Part shown: piece by piece, positions 7,142-13,708 of the stretch
Position numbering within the stretch: position 1 is the stretch's first letter
Layout of the letters: each line of letters starts with the position of its first letter
Source of the DNA: Actinomycetes bacterium
GTDB taxonomy: Bacteria; Actinomycetota; Acidimicrobiia; Acidimicrobiales; Palsa-688
Direction: 5' to 3'
Assembly (NCBI GenBank): GCA_021808425.1
Contig: JAKBBS010000025.1
Coordinates: forward strand, 1 to 25,949
Length of the DNA stretch: 25,949 nucleotides
Translations under genes and position numbers: made by a program
Notes under the pieces: model-generated
The model's input: only the letters and a program-made list of their open reading frames with translations
Database searches by the model: none
Told to the model about the DNA's origin: nothing

Positions 7142-7960
7142 CTATCGCCGCTTCGAGAAGTCGGCCAGCGGGTCGGGCTGGCGCGAAAGGCTGCGCCCCC
7201 CGTCCACCACGAGCATCGCCCCCGTGATAAACGACGCGGCCTCAGAGGCTAGAAAGACGCACGCGCTAGCGATATCGTCGCCGGTGCCCATGCGACCCAG
7301 TAGCGTAGGGGCGGACGCGTCGGGGTTGCCGGACTGGGCGAGCGCGCTCCGGGTCGAGCCTGAAGCGATCGCTCCGGGTGCCACGGCGTTGACGCGGATG
7401 CCTAGCGCACCGAACTCCACGGCGAGAGCCCGGGTGAGAGAGATGATCCCGCCTTTACTGGCGACGTAGCTGACGTAGGTGGGAAGCGGGAGCGAGGCTT
7501 GTATGGCTGCGAGGTTGACGATCGCCCCGCCCCCCCGCTCGGCCATTGCCGGGGCGGCTGCCTGGCAAAGCATGGCAGTCGCCGTGAGGTTCGTCGCGAG
7601 TATCCGGTCCCATTCGTCCTCGGGCACTTCGAGAAAGCCGTGTCGGACCCCGTGGTCGGCGGCGTTGTTGACGAGCACGTCGACTGCGCCGAGCTGAGCC
7701 GACGCCTTGGCCAGGGAGTCGCGGCGCTGCGCAGGGACGCTCAGATCCGCGAGGATCGCGCACGTCTCGCCGCCTTCACTACGTATGGCCGCAGCGGTCG
7801 CCTCTGCGGCGCCTGCGTTGCGGTCGACGACGGCAACTTTTGCCCCGGCGTTTGACATGCGCCTCGCAATGTCGGCCCCGATCCCGGACCCGCCCCCGGT
7901 GACGAAAGCGACCCGGCCTTCGAGCCATCCGGACATCGTCGCAGCCAGACGACCGCTCAC
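7142..7960 (-). CDS. SDR-family oxidoreductase, candidate sulfoquinovose (sugar) dehydrogenase
   Basis: 272-residue classical short-chain dehydrogenase. Seen: TGGGSGIG (21-28), Asp46 at the end of strand 2 (NAD type), NNAA (98-101), Asn124 and the Tyr165-x3-Lys169 pair (SYVASK). The catalytic Ser expected 13 residues before Tyr165 is Ala152 (NLAAIQAS); Ser156 is nearby. The C-terminus VDGGRSLSRQPDPL resembles sugar 1-dehydrogenases of this family. It is the last gene of the five-gene operon: its GTG start overlaps the dehydratase stop (GTGA, 7957-7960), with GAGG upstream. The inferred role is oxidation of the free sugar (sulfoquinovose or another hexose/pentose) at C1. An internal ATG at 7936 is an alternative start. 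Confidence 0.8.
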   Translation of the reverse strand: MSGRLAATMSGWLEGRVAFVTGGGSGIGADIARRMSNAGAKVAVVDRNAGAAEATAAAIRSEGGETCAILADLSVPAQRRDSLAKASAQLGAVDVLVNNAADHGVRHGFLEVPEDEWDRILATNLTATAMLCQAAAPAMAERGGGAIVNLAAIQASLPLPTYVSYVASKGGIISLTRALAVEFGALGIRVNAVAPGAIASGSTRSALAQSGNPDASAPTLLGRMGTGDDIASACVFLASEAASFITGAMLVVDGGRSLSRQPDPLADFSKRR

Positions 7961-9705
7961 GTGGGAGGCCTCGGCACGCCGACCGGGCGTCTCCCGACGA
8001 GGAAGTCGAAGTCGGCCCCGCGGTCAGCTTGCAGCACGTGAGCACGATAGAGCGAGCTGTAACCACCTTCCCCGCTCAGATCCGGCGGAGTCCACTCACG
8101 GCGCCGCTCGGCGAGCACTTCGTCGGGGACCTCAAGATGCAATGACCTGGACTTCACGTCCAATGTGATCCAGTCGCCGGTTTGTACAAGGGCAAGCGGC
8201 CCGCCTGCGGCGGCCTCCGGCGAGACGTGAAGAATCACCGTGCCGAAAGACGTGCCGCTCATCCGTGCGTCAGAGATGCGGACCATGTCCCTGATCCCGT
8301 CGCGAAGTAGGTAGCGGGGCAGGGGAAGGTTGCCTACTTCGGGCATGCCCGGGTAGCCGAGCGGGCCGGCGTTTCGCAGGACCAGCACATCGTCGGCTTC
8401 GATGCCGGTGTCCTCTCGGTCGACGGCCGCGTTGAGCTCCTCGACGGAGTCGAACACCCACGCTTTACCACTATGCGACATGAGCTCCTCGGAGGCCGCG
8501 GAAAGTTTGAGCACGGCGCCGTCGGGGCACAGGTTCCCGCGAAGGACGACGGTCCCTCGCCCGGGCGGCAGGAGGGGAGCGTCGCGTGCGGCGATCACCG
8601 CACGGTCGTAGCACGGCGCACCCGCGATCTCATCGCCGATCGTCCTGCCAGTAACGCTCAGAGCGTCAAGGTTGAGCAGGTCCGAGATCTCGGCCATGAC
8701 CGCCGGCAGGCCTCCAGCCGACGCGAACTCCTCCATTAAGAACTCGCCGGTCGGTTTTAGGTTGACGAGCGTCGGAACGTCGGCGCCTAGTGTGTCGAAG
8801 TCGTCGAGTTGTAGCGGTACGCACGCCCGGGCCGCCATCGCAAGGAGATGAACTACCGCGTTGGTCGACCCGCCTATTGCGACGTTTACCCGCAGCGCGT
8901 TCTCGAAAGCTTTGCGGGTGAGGATCCGAGAGGGCCGCAAGTCCTCGCGGACCATAGCTACGCAGCGCCGGCCGGCCTGGTGGGCGAACACTTTTCGGGC
9001 CGCGTCTACAGCTGGAATCGCAGCGGAGCCTGGCAGCGCAAGGCCGAGAGCCTCCACCAAGCACGCCATCGTGGAGGCGGTGCCCATCGTGGTGCAGTGA
9101 CCGTTGCTTCGAGACACGCACACTTCCGAGGCAACAAAGTCCTCGGGGGTCATAACGCCGGCGCGGACGTCTTCGGAGAAACGCCACAGGTCCGTGCCCG
9201 ACCCTACCGCCACGCCCCGGAAACGCCCGTTGATCATCGGGCCGCCGGTGACGACCAGCGAAGGCACGTCGGCGCTCGCTGCGGCCATTACAGCGGCCGG
9301 GGTCGTCTTGTCGCATCCGGTGAGGAACACGACGCCGTCCAGGGGATTGGAGCGGATCACCTCCTCGATCTCCATCGCCGCCAGGTTTCGGTAGAGCATC
9401 GCGGTGGGACGCATGAGCGTCTCGCCGAGCGCGAGCGTCGGGAACTCGAGCGGGAAGCCACCGGCCTCCCAGATTCCGGCTTTGACCGATTGGGCGAGGT
9501 CGTGGAGGTGTGCGTTGCAGGGGGCGAGCTCCGACCAGCTTGCCGCGATGCCGATCACAGGCTTGCCTGTGAACACGTCGGAGGGGAAGCCCTCGGATTT
9601 GGTGTGCGAGCGGTGGTAGAAGCCGAGCTTTCCTGTCGCTTCGAACCACGCTGCGCTTCGAAGCGGGCTTCGAAGCGGGCTCTTCTCGCCCGGCGCTTCG
9701 GGCAC
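7957..9705 (-). CDS. IlvD/Edd-family sugar-acid dehydratase, candidate sulfogluconate dehydratase
   Basis: 582-residue Fe-S dehydratase converting an aldonic acid to a 2-keto-3-deoxy acid. The three cluster cysteines are Cys63 (ELAPCNAHL), Cys131 (TGCDKTTPA) and Cys204 (SNGHCTTMGT). This spacing matches the [2Fe-2S] L-arabinonate dehydratase type. The active-site loop RMSGTSFG (481-488) supplies the Ser, and the end GADFDFLVG is typical of this clade. The start is the GTG at 9705, one base after the ALDH stop. Upstream codons in the frame overlap the ALDH gene and are not counted. Sulfogluconate dehydratase of the sulfo-ED pathway belongs to the same family. Pentonate or gluconate as substrate is equally allowed by motifs, so the assignment rests on operon context. 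Confidence 0.85.
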   Translation of the reverse strand: MPEAPGEKSPLRSPLRSAAWFEATGKLGFYHRSHTKSEGFPSDVFTGKPVIGIAASWSELAPCNAHLHDLAQSVKAGIWEAGGFPLEFPTLALGETLMRPTAMLYRNLAAMEIEEVIRSNPLDGVVFLTGCDKTTPAAVMAAASADVPSLVVTGGPMINGRFRGVAVGSGTDLWRFSEDVRAGVMTPEDFVASEVCVSRSNGHCTTMGTASTMACLVEALGLALPGSAAIPAVDAARKVFAHQAGRRCVAMVREDLRPSRILTRKAFENALRVNVAIGGSTNAVVHLLAMAARACVPLQLDDFDTLGADVPTLVNLKPTGEFLMEEFASAGGLPAVMAEISDLLNLDALSVTGRTIGDEIAGAPCYDRAVIAARDAPLLPPGRGTVVLRGNLCPDGAVLKLSAASEELMSHSGKAWVFDSVEELNAAVDREDTGIEADDVLVLRNAGPLGYPGMPEVGNLPLPRYLLRDGIRDMVRISDARMSGTSFGTVILHVSPEAAAGGPLALVQTGDWITLDVKSRSLHLEVPDEVLAERRREWTPPDLSGEGGYSSLYRAHVLQADRGADFDFLVGRRPVGVPRPPT

Positions 9706-9706
9706 C

Positions 9707-11176
9707 TTATAGTCCCAACGACACGTAGCGGGTGTCGAGGAACTCCTCCAGGCCCTGTCGGGCGCCTTCTCGTCCCAGGCCGCTCTGCTTGACGCCTCCC
9801 ATCGGGGCGAAAGCCACCGACGGCAGCGGGTGGTTGACTCCGACGATCCCCACCTCGAGACGCTCTGACATCCTCCAGACACGCGACACGTCACGAGTGT
9901 AGAAGTAGCCGGCCAATCCCATCTCGGTGCCGTTCGCAATAGCCAAGGCCTCGTCCTCGCCGTCGAAGGCGAACACGCCCGAGACCGGTCCGAACACCTC
10001 GGTCGTCGCGAGCCCGGAACCGTCGGGAGCGCCCATGATGAACCCGGGACGGCTGTAGCAGGGCCCGGACGGCATCTGCGGGCTCTCCCCGAGCCAGTGC
10101 GCCCCGCCCGAGACGGCCTCGTCTACGAGCTCGCCGACGGCTCGAACCCTCGACGCGTCGATCAGTGGTCCGAGGTCAGGCTCGGCAGCGCCTGCCGGGT
10201 CCCCGACGGCCATCGCGGACGTCGCCGCTGCGAGGCGCGAAATCACCTCGTCGAAGATCGGGCGCTCCACGAGAACCCGGTTCGCTCCGATGCAGGACTG
10301 GCCGTTGTTTCGGAACTTCGCGGTCATCAAGCCGCTCACCGCAGCGTCGATGTCAGCGTCTGCGAAAATGATGAACGGGGCGTCGCCGCCGAGTTCCAAC
10401 GCGCAACGCACGATCCGCTTCGAAGCGGCCGCCATCAGGCGCGAACCGACCGGCGTCGAACCTGTGAAGGTGACCATGCGGACAGCGCGATGGGCGATGA
10501 GGGCGTCCGTGCAGGCCGCCGCCGGCCCTTGGACCAGGTTGGCGACCCCGTCCGGCAGGCCGGCGTCTTGAAGCGCCCGGAACAGCTCGGCGACTGCTAG
10601 GGGGGCCTTTTCAGACGCGCGAGCGACGACGGTGCAGCCGGCGGCGAGGGCAGGCGCTATCTTGCGCGCCTGGATGGACACCGGGAAGTTCCACGGGGTG
10701 AGCGACGCAACGACACCCACCGGCCGGGTCAGCGTGAGGTGGCGCCGGGCGGGGTCCTCGGGGCTTAGGACCTCGCCGTGTGCCTGGCGCGCCTGCGCAG
10801 CGAACCACCGAAGGTACGAAGCGGAGAAGTTGACCTCGCCCGCTGCCTCCGAGCGACGCTTGCCAGTCTCCGCCGACAGCAAGTCGCCTATGGCGGCGGC
10901 CCTCCCGGCGAGGATATCGGCAGCTCTTTGAAGAATGTCGGCCCGCTGGCCCGCCGAGCGCTCCGCCCACGAGTCGAACGCGGCGGAGGCGGCGTCCGCG
11001 GCTCGCGTCGCGTCCGCCGCCTCGCCGTATGCGATCCGACCGACGGCTTGGCAGGTTGCAGGGTTTGTGACGTCGATCGTCGCGGCGTCAGACGGTGCCT
11101 CCCAGCGCCCGTCTATCAACCAGGGGACCACCTGGCCGCTTGAGAGAAGCTCGGTGGTTGCCAGCATCGCCGTCAT
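9707..11176 (-). CDS. NAD(P)-dependent aldehyde dehydrogenase (GabD-like), candidate sulfolactaldehyde dehydrogenase
   Basis: 489-residue ALDH of the succinate-semialdehyde dehydrogenase group. Seen: PWNF (161-164), FTGSTPVG (237-244), general base Glu261 (LELGGD), nucleophile Cys295 (NNGQSCIG) and Glu393 (EVFGP). The cofactor-binding Lys of the usual V-K-P-x-E segment is Arg186 here (VARASE). The ATG at 11176 overlaps the suyB stop as ATGA, with AGGAG just before it, so translation is coupled. Known sulfolactaldehyde dehydrogenases of sulfo-ED clusters are GabD-like ALDHs. With the SuyAB genes ahead of it in the same operon, oxidation of sulfolactaldehyde to sulfolactate is the best contextual role. 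2,5-dioxovalerate (alpha-ketoglutarate semialdehyde) dehydrogenase is the main alternative. Confidence 0.85.
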   Translation of the reverse strand: MTAMLATTELLSSGQVVPWLIDGRWEAPSDAATIDVTNPATCQAVGRIAYGEAADATRAADAASAAFDSWAERSAGQRADILQRAADILAGRAAAIGDLLSAETGKRRSEAAGEVNFSASYLRWFAAQARQAHGEVLSPEDPARRHLTLTRPVGVVASLTPWNFPVSIQARKIAPALAAGCTVVARASEKAPLAVAELFRALQDAGLPDGVANLVQGPAAACTDALIAHRAVRMVTFTGSTPVGSRLMAAASKRIVRCALELGGDAPFIIFADADIDAAVSGLMTAKFRNNGQSCIGANRVLVERPIFDEVISRLAAATSAMAVGDPAGAAEPDLGPLIDASRVRAVGELVDEAVSGGAHWLGESPQMPSGPCYSRPGFIMGAPDGSGLATTEVFGPVSGVFAFDGEDEALAIANGTEMGLAGYFYTRDVSRVWRMSERLEVGIVGVNHPLPSVAFAPMGGVKQSGLGREGARQGLEEFLDTRYVSLGL

Positions 11177-12330
11177 GCGCTCCTGTAGAGCTTGGTGATC
11201 ACGTACTCGCGATGGCCGAGCGTCTCGGCCGCAGTGAGGCGCCCGTTGATGGTTCGATCGACGACCTCCATCAGCCTGTCGCCGGCTTCGCGCAGGTTGT
11301 AGTCCTGGGTGAGAAGCCCTGACACGTCCAAGTCGACGTGTTCTGCCATCGTCGCTGCTGTCAGCGGGTTGGCGGTGATCTTGATGACCGGCTCGATCGG
11401 ATGCCCGATGATGTTCCCCTGACCTGTCGGGAAGAGATGCAGCACCGCCCCGGCGGCCGCCATGAGGGTCACGCACTCGGCAGCGGCGGAGGAAGTGTCC
11501 ATGAAGTTGAGGCCGGGACGGCTCGGGGCGCAGGCGGGGGCGAGCGCGTCGACGACGGGCACGGTTCCGGTCTTGGAGATGTTGCCCATGGCCTTCTCCT
11601 CGATGGTCGAAAGTCCGCCGCGGATGTTGCCCTGGGTCGGCTGCGATCCGAGCAGGTCGACTCCTGCCGCCACGACCGTATTCATGTAGTCGTCGAAGAA
11701 GCCCTGGAACTTCGAACGGACCTCGTCGTCGGCGCAGCGCGCGGCTATCAGGTGCTCGCCGCCTGTGAGCTCAGTCGTCTCGCCGAACAGGACGGTCCCG
11801 TCTGCTGCGACGGTTCGGTCCACTACCTCCGAGACGGTCGGACAAGCGCCGAGACCGCTTGTCGTGTCGGACTCGCCGCATTTGATGGACAGCATCACCT
11901 CGTGACGCGCTACCGGCTCCCTATGGAGCTCGCTTGCGTCCTGGAGCAGGCGCGCACCGTGACGGGCGCCCTCCGCGATGATCGCGAGGTCACCGTGGCG
12001 TTCGATGGACAGGCGGGCAACCGGCTTTCCGGTCGCGGCGATCCCGTCGGCGACACGGTCCGTCCATGTCGGCTCGATCCCGACGACGACAGCCGCGGCG
12101 ACGTTCGGGTTCGCTCCTGTACCGATCAAAGTGCGGAAGGTCAGCTCCAGGTCCTCGCCGAACTGCAGGCGGCCGTAGGCGTGGGGGATAGGAAGAAGTC
12201 CGGGAATGAGTCGGGCGATCCCTTCCACCGCGGCGTTCGACAGGTCGTCGACCGCGAGGACGATGACGTGGTTTCGGATACCGACACGCCCGTCGGGTCG
12301 GCGGTAGCCGGTCAGCTCTGTGCTTGCCAT
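11173..12330 (-). CDS. suyB: UxaA/SuyB-family large subunit, probable (R)-sulfolactate sulfo-lyase subunit beta
   Basis: 385-residue protein homologous to the C-terminal part of altronate dehydratase. UxaA and GarD carry H-x-YGC, and the Cys is Arg54 here (PHAYGRLQFGEDLEL). The surrounding blocks VIVLAVDDLSNAAVE (22-36), FRTLIGTGANPNVAA (65-79), KCGESDTTSG (150-159), APSRPGLNFMD (268-278) and FPTGQGNIIGHPI (300-312) read like SuyB. SuyB with SuyA splits (R)-sulfolactate into pyruvate and sulfite. The start ATG at 12330 has AGGAG at good spacing and overlaps the suyA end by 19 bp. Its stop overlaps the ALDH start. A dehydratase acting on another acid remains possible. The comparison is from memory of the families, not an alignment. 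Confidence 0.75.
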   Translation of the reverse strand: MASTELTGYRRPDGRVGIRNHVIVLAVDDLSNAAVEGIARLIPGLLPIPHAYGRLQFGEDLELTFRTLIGTGANPNVAAAVVVGIEPTWTDRVADGIAATGKPVARLSIERHGDLAIIAEGARHGARLLQDASELHREPVARHEVMLSIKCGESDTTSGLGACPTVSEVVDRTVAADGTVLFGETTELTGGEHLIAARCADDEVRSKFQGFFDDYMNTVVAAGVDLLGSQPTQGNIRGGLSTIEEKAMGNISKTGTVPVVDALAPACAPSRPGLNFMDTSSAAAECVTLMAAAGAVLHLFPTGQGNIIGHPIEPVIKITANPLTAATMAEHVDLDVSGLLTQDYNLREAGDRLMEVVDRTINGRLTAAETLGHREYVITKLYRSA

Positions 12331-12644
12331 CTCGTGCTCCTGATGTTGTGAACGTGCACCAACTCGCCGGTCGCGATAGCGCGCCGGGCGACTCCGATCG
12401 TCTGGCCGTACTCGATGACCGCCTGGCCCTCGTCCAAGTCGGTGAGAGCGAGCTTGTGTCCGAGCGGTATCGGCTCGCTGACCACCACTTGGCGGCGTTC
12501 AGGCGAGCGGTGTACGGCCATCTCCGCGCTGCCTGCCTCCACGTCTCTGACCGCGACGGCGACCGAGTCGCCGGGCTCGTGCGCCAGGAACCCCAGCCTC
12601 GCCGTCCCGGCGGGTGCCGGGGCGCCAGATTCTTGTTCAGTCAT
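12312..12644 (-). CDS. suyA: SAF-domain small subunit, probable (R)-sulfolactate sulfo-lyase subunit alpha
   Basis: 110-residue SAF-domain protein equivalent to the N-terminal part of UxaA. Seen: GFLAHEPGDSVAVAVRDVEAG (18-38), PLGHKLALTDL (60-70), VIEYGQTIG (76-84) and the terminal VHVHNIRSTRW (96-106). The GDSV block and the N-x-x-(S/T)-x-RW end fit SuyA-type stand-alone subunits better than the fused E. coli UxaA. The first gene of the operon, it overlaps suyB by 19 bp. The start was set at the ATG at 12644, with AAAGG just upstream. An ATG 30 bp earlier is in frame but falls inside a palindrome and lacks a ribosome site. Confidence 0.72.
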   Translation of the reverse strand: MTEQESGAPAPAGTARLGFLAHEPGDSVAVAVRDVEAGSAEMAVHRSPERRQVVVSEPIPLGHKLALTDLDEGQAVIEYGQTIGVARRAIATGELVHVHNIRSTRWQAQS

Positions 12645-12666
12645 CGGCACCTTTCTCTTTAGGATT

Positions 12667-12682
12667 GCAAACATCTGTTTGC
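12667..12682. promoter_or_regulatory. 16-bp palindromic site before suyA
   Basis: GCAAACATCTGTTTGC has perfect 6-bp arms around ATCT. It is 23 bp upstream of the chosen suyA start and downstream of the AGGTCA-type operator. It could be a second operator or a small mRNA hairpin near the ribosome site. No second copy was seen in the window. Confidence 0.4.
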
Positions 12683-12722
12683 TATGAAGCTCGATCCAAC
12701 GACCACACCCGACAACCGACTC

Positions 12723-12733
12723 TGGTATGACCT
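12723..12733 (-). promoter_or_regulatory. Candidate GntR/FCD operator upstream of the suyAB operon
   Basis: Read on the minus strand this is AGGTCATACCA, differing by one base from the two sites at 1135 and 4761. The preceding bases (TAG) resemble the CAG there. It lies 78 bp before suyA in the same orientation relative to the gene. A -10-like TAATCT is just upstream on the minus strand. Confidence 0.52.
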
Positions 12734-12841
12734 CTAGCCACTCAGATTAATGCCGGTGGGTCCGGCAGTCAAGTCTCTCGCAGGCCGACGCGAATACGAC
12801 ATCCACGCGCCCGGTCACTCGCCTCACCCACACGCAAGCAC

Positions 12842-13576
12842 TCACACTCCTGGGTCCTCCGCCTCGTGGCGTTGGGCGTGGATCCTCTCGATGGCTGCGT
12901 CTCGCGCTCCGACGATATGCGCCTGCGCAGCCGCCCTGGCAGCGTCAGGGTCATGGTCGCGGATCGCTTCGAAGAGCATCCGGTGGTCCTTGCGGGCCTG
13001 TTGTACACGCCCCGGTATCGTCAAAGTTGTCTCCATACCGGCGGCGATCATCTCCTGGAGCACACCTTGGGTTTGCAGCAGAAACCGGTTGTTCGCCATC
13101 TCGACGATCCTCAGGTGAAACGCGGTGTCGAGCTGCCGCAAGACGCTGAAGTCGATCGGCTCCACCCTCGCACGCTCCTCGGCTTCGAGCTGGTGCGCTA
13201 AGGCTTCCACCTCCCGCGTGGTTGCGACGCTGGCTGCCCATTCGGCTGCGGGCACTTCGAGAACCTGGCGCATCGCGAAAAGCTCCGCGAGGGACACCTC
13301 CATGTTGGCGAGGCGGGTCCCTATAGTTCCGATGTCACCCACCCCGACGAAAACGCCTTGTCCGTGGCGCACAGCTACCCGCCCACGAGCCTCGAGCACA
13401 CGAACAGCCTCGCGAAGGGCCGGCCGGCTCACCCCGAGTAGGCGGGCCATGTCGCGCTCCGACGGGAGGCGTTGGCCCTCTTGGAGATCCTCAGAGGCGA
13501 TCAGCTCATCAATGCGTGCGACGATCTTCTCTGTGAGGCTGCCTGACTCCTTGATTGGACTCCACAGGGTGCCCAT
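12842..13576 (-). CDS. GntR-family transcriptional regulator, FadR/FCD subfamily
   Basis: 244-residue regulator with an N-terminal winged helix-turn-helix (RLPSERDMARLLGVSRPALREAV at about 37-59, listed here as positions with key residues Pro38, Ser39, Arg51, Arg55) and a C-terminal all-helical FCD ligand domain. The FCD metal set is visible as Asp150, His154 (DTAFHL), His198 and His220. The ATG at 13576 has GGAGG 9 bp upstream; a TTG three codons earlier would touch that site. It lies directly upstream of the suyAB operon on the same strand and divergent from kgd. FCD regulators of sugar-acid pathways usually repress and respond to a pathway acid. Here the ligand could be a sulfo-sugar acid or sulfolactate (inference). 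The three AGGTCA(G/T)ACCA sites are its likely targets. Confidence 0.9.
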   Translation of the reverse strand: MGTLWSPIKESGSLTEKIVARIDELIASEDLQEGQRLPSERDMARLLGVSRPALREAVRVLEARGRVAVRHGQGVFVGVGDIGTIGTRLANMEVSLAELFAMRQVLEVPAAEWAASVATTREVEALAHQLEAEERARVEPIDFSVLRQLDTAFHLRIVEMANNRFLLQTQGVLQEMIAAGMETTLTIPGRVQQARKDHRMLFEAIRDHDPDAARAAAQAHIVGARDAAIERIHAQRHEAEDPGV

Positions 13577-13708
13577 GTTCCGCAACCTCCATTTAGGACC
13601 GTACGCGAGGCGTATCCGACTGCGCAGAGATCATAAGGCGATCCAGAAGCGAAGCTGCGGTAGCCCAACCGCGCTCAATCGGTCGCGGCCTTTAGGATGT
13701 GAGTTGGT
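13577..13708. promoter_or_regulatory. Divergent promoter region between the GntR gene and kgd
   Basis: A 132-bp region with a small perfect inverted repeat TACGC-gag-GCGTA (13602-13614) about 26 bp before the GntR start. It could serve autoregulation but does not match the AGGTCA-type operator. A -10-like TAGGAT (13693-13698) sits 10 bp before the kgd ATG and implies a very short leader. No clear -35 is recognised. Confidence 0.35.

Noticed and set aside
11173..12644. Altronate dehydratase (UxaA) for a uronate pathway
   Set aside because: The dehydratase Cys is Arg54, the subunits are split, and no uronate isomerase, altronate/mannonate oxidoreductase or KDG kinase is nearby.
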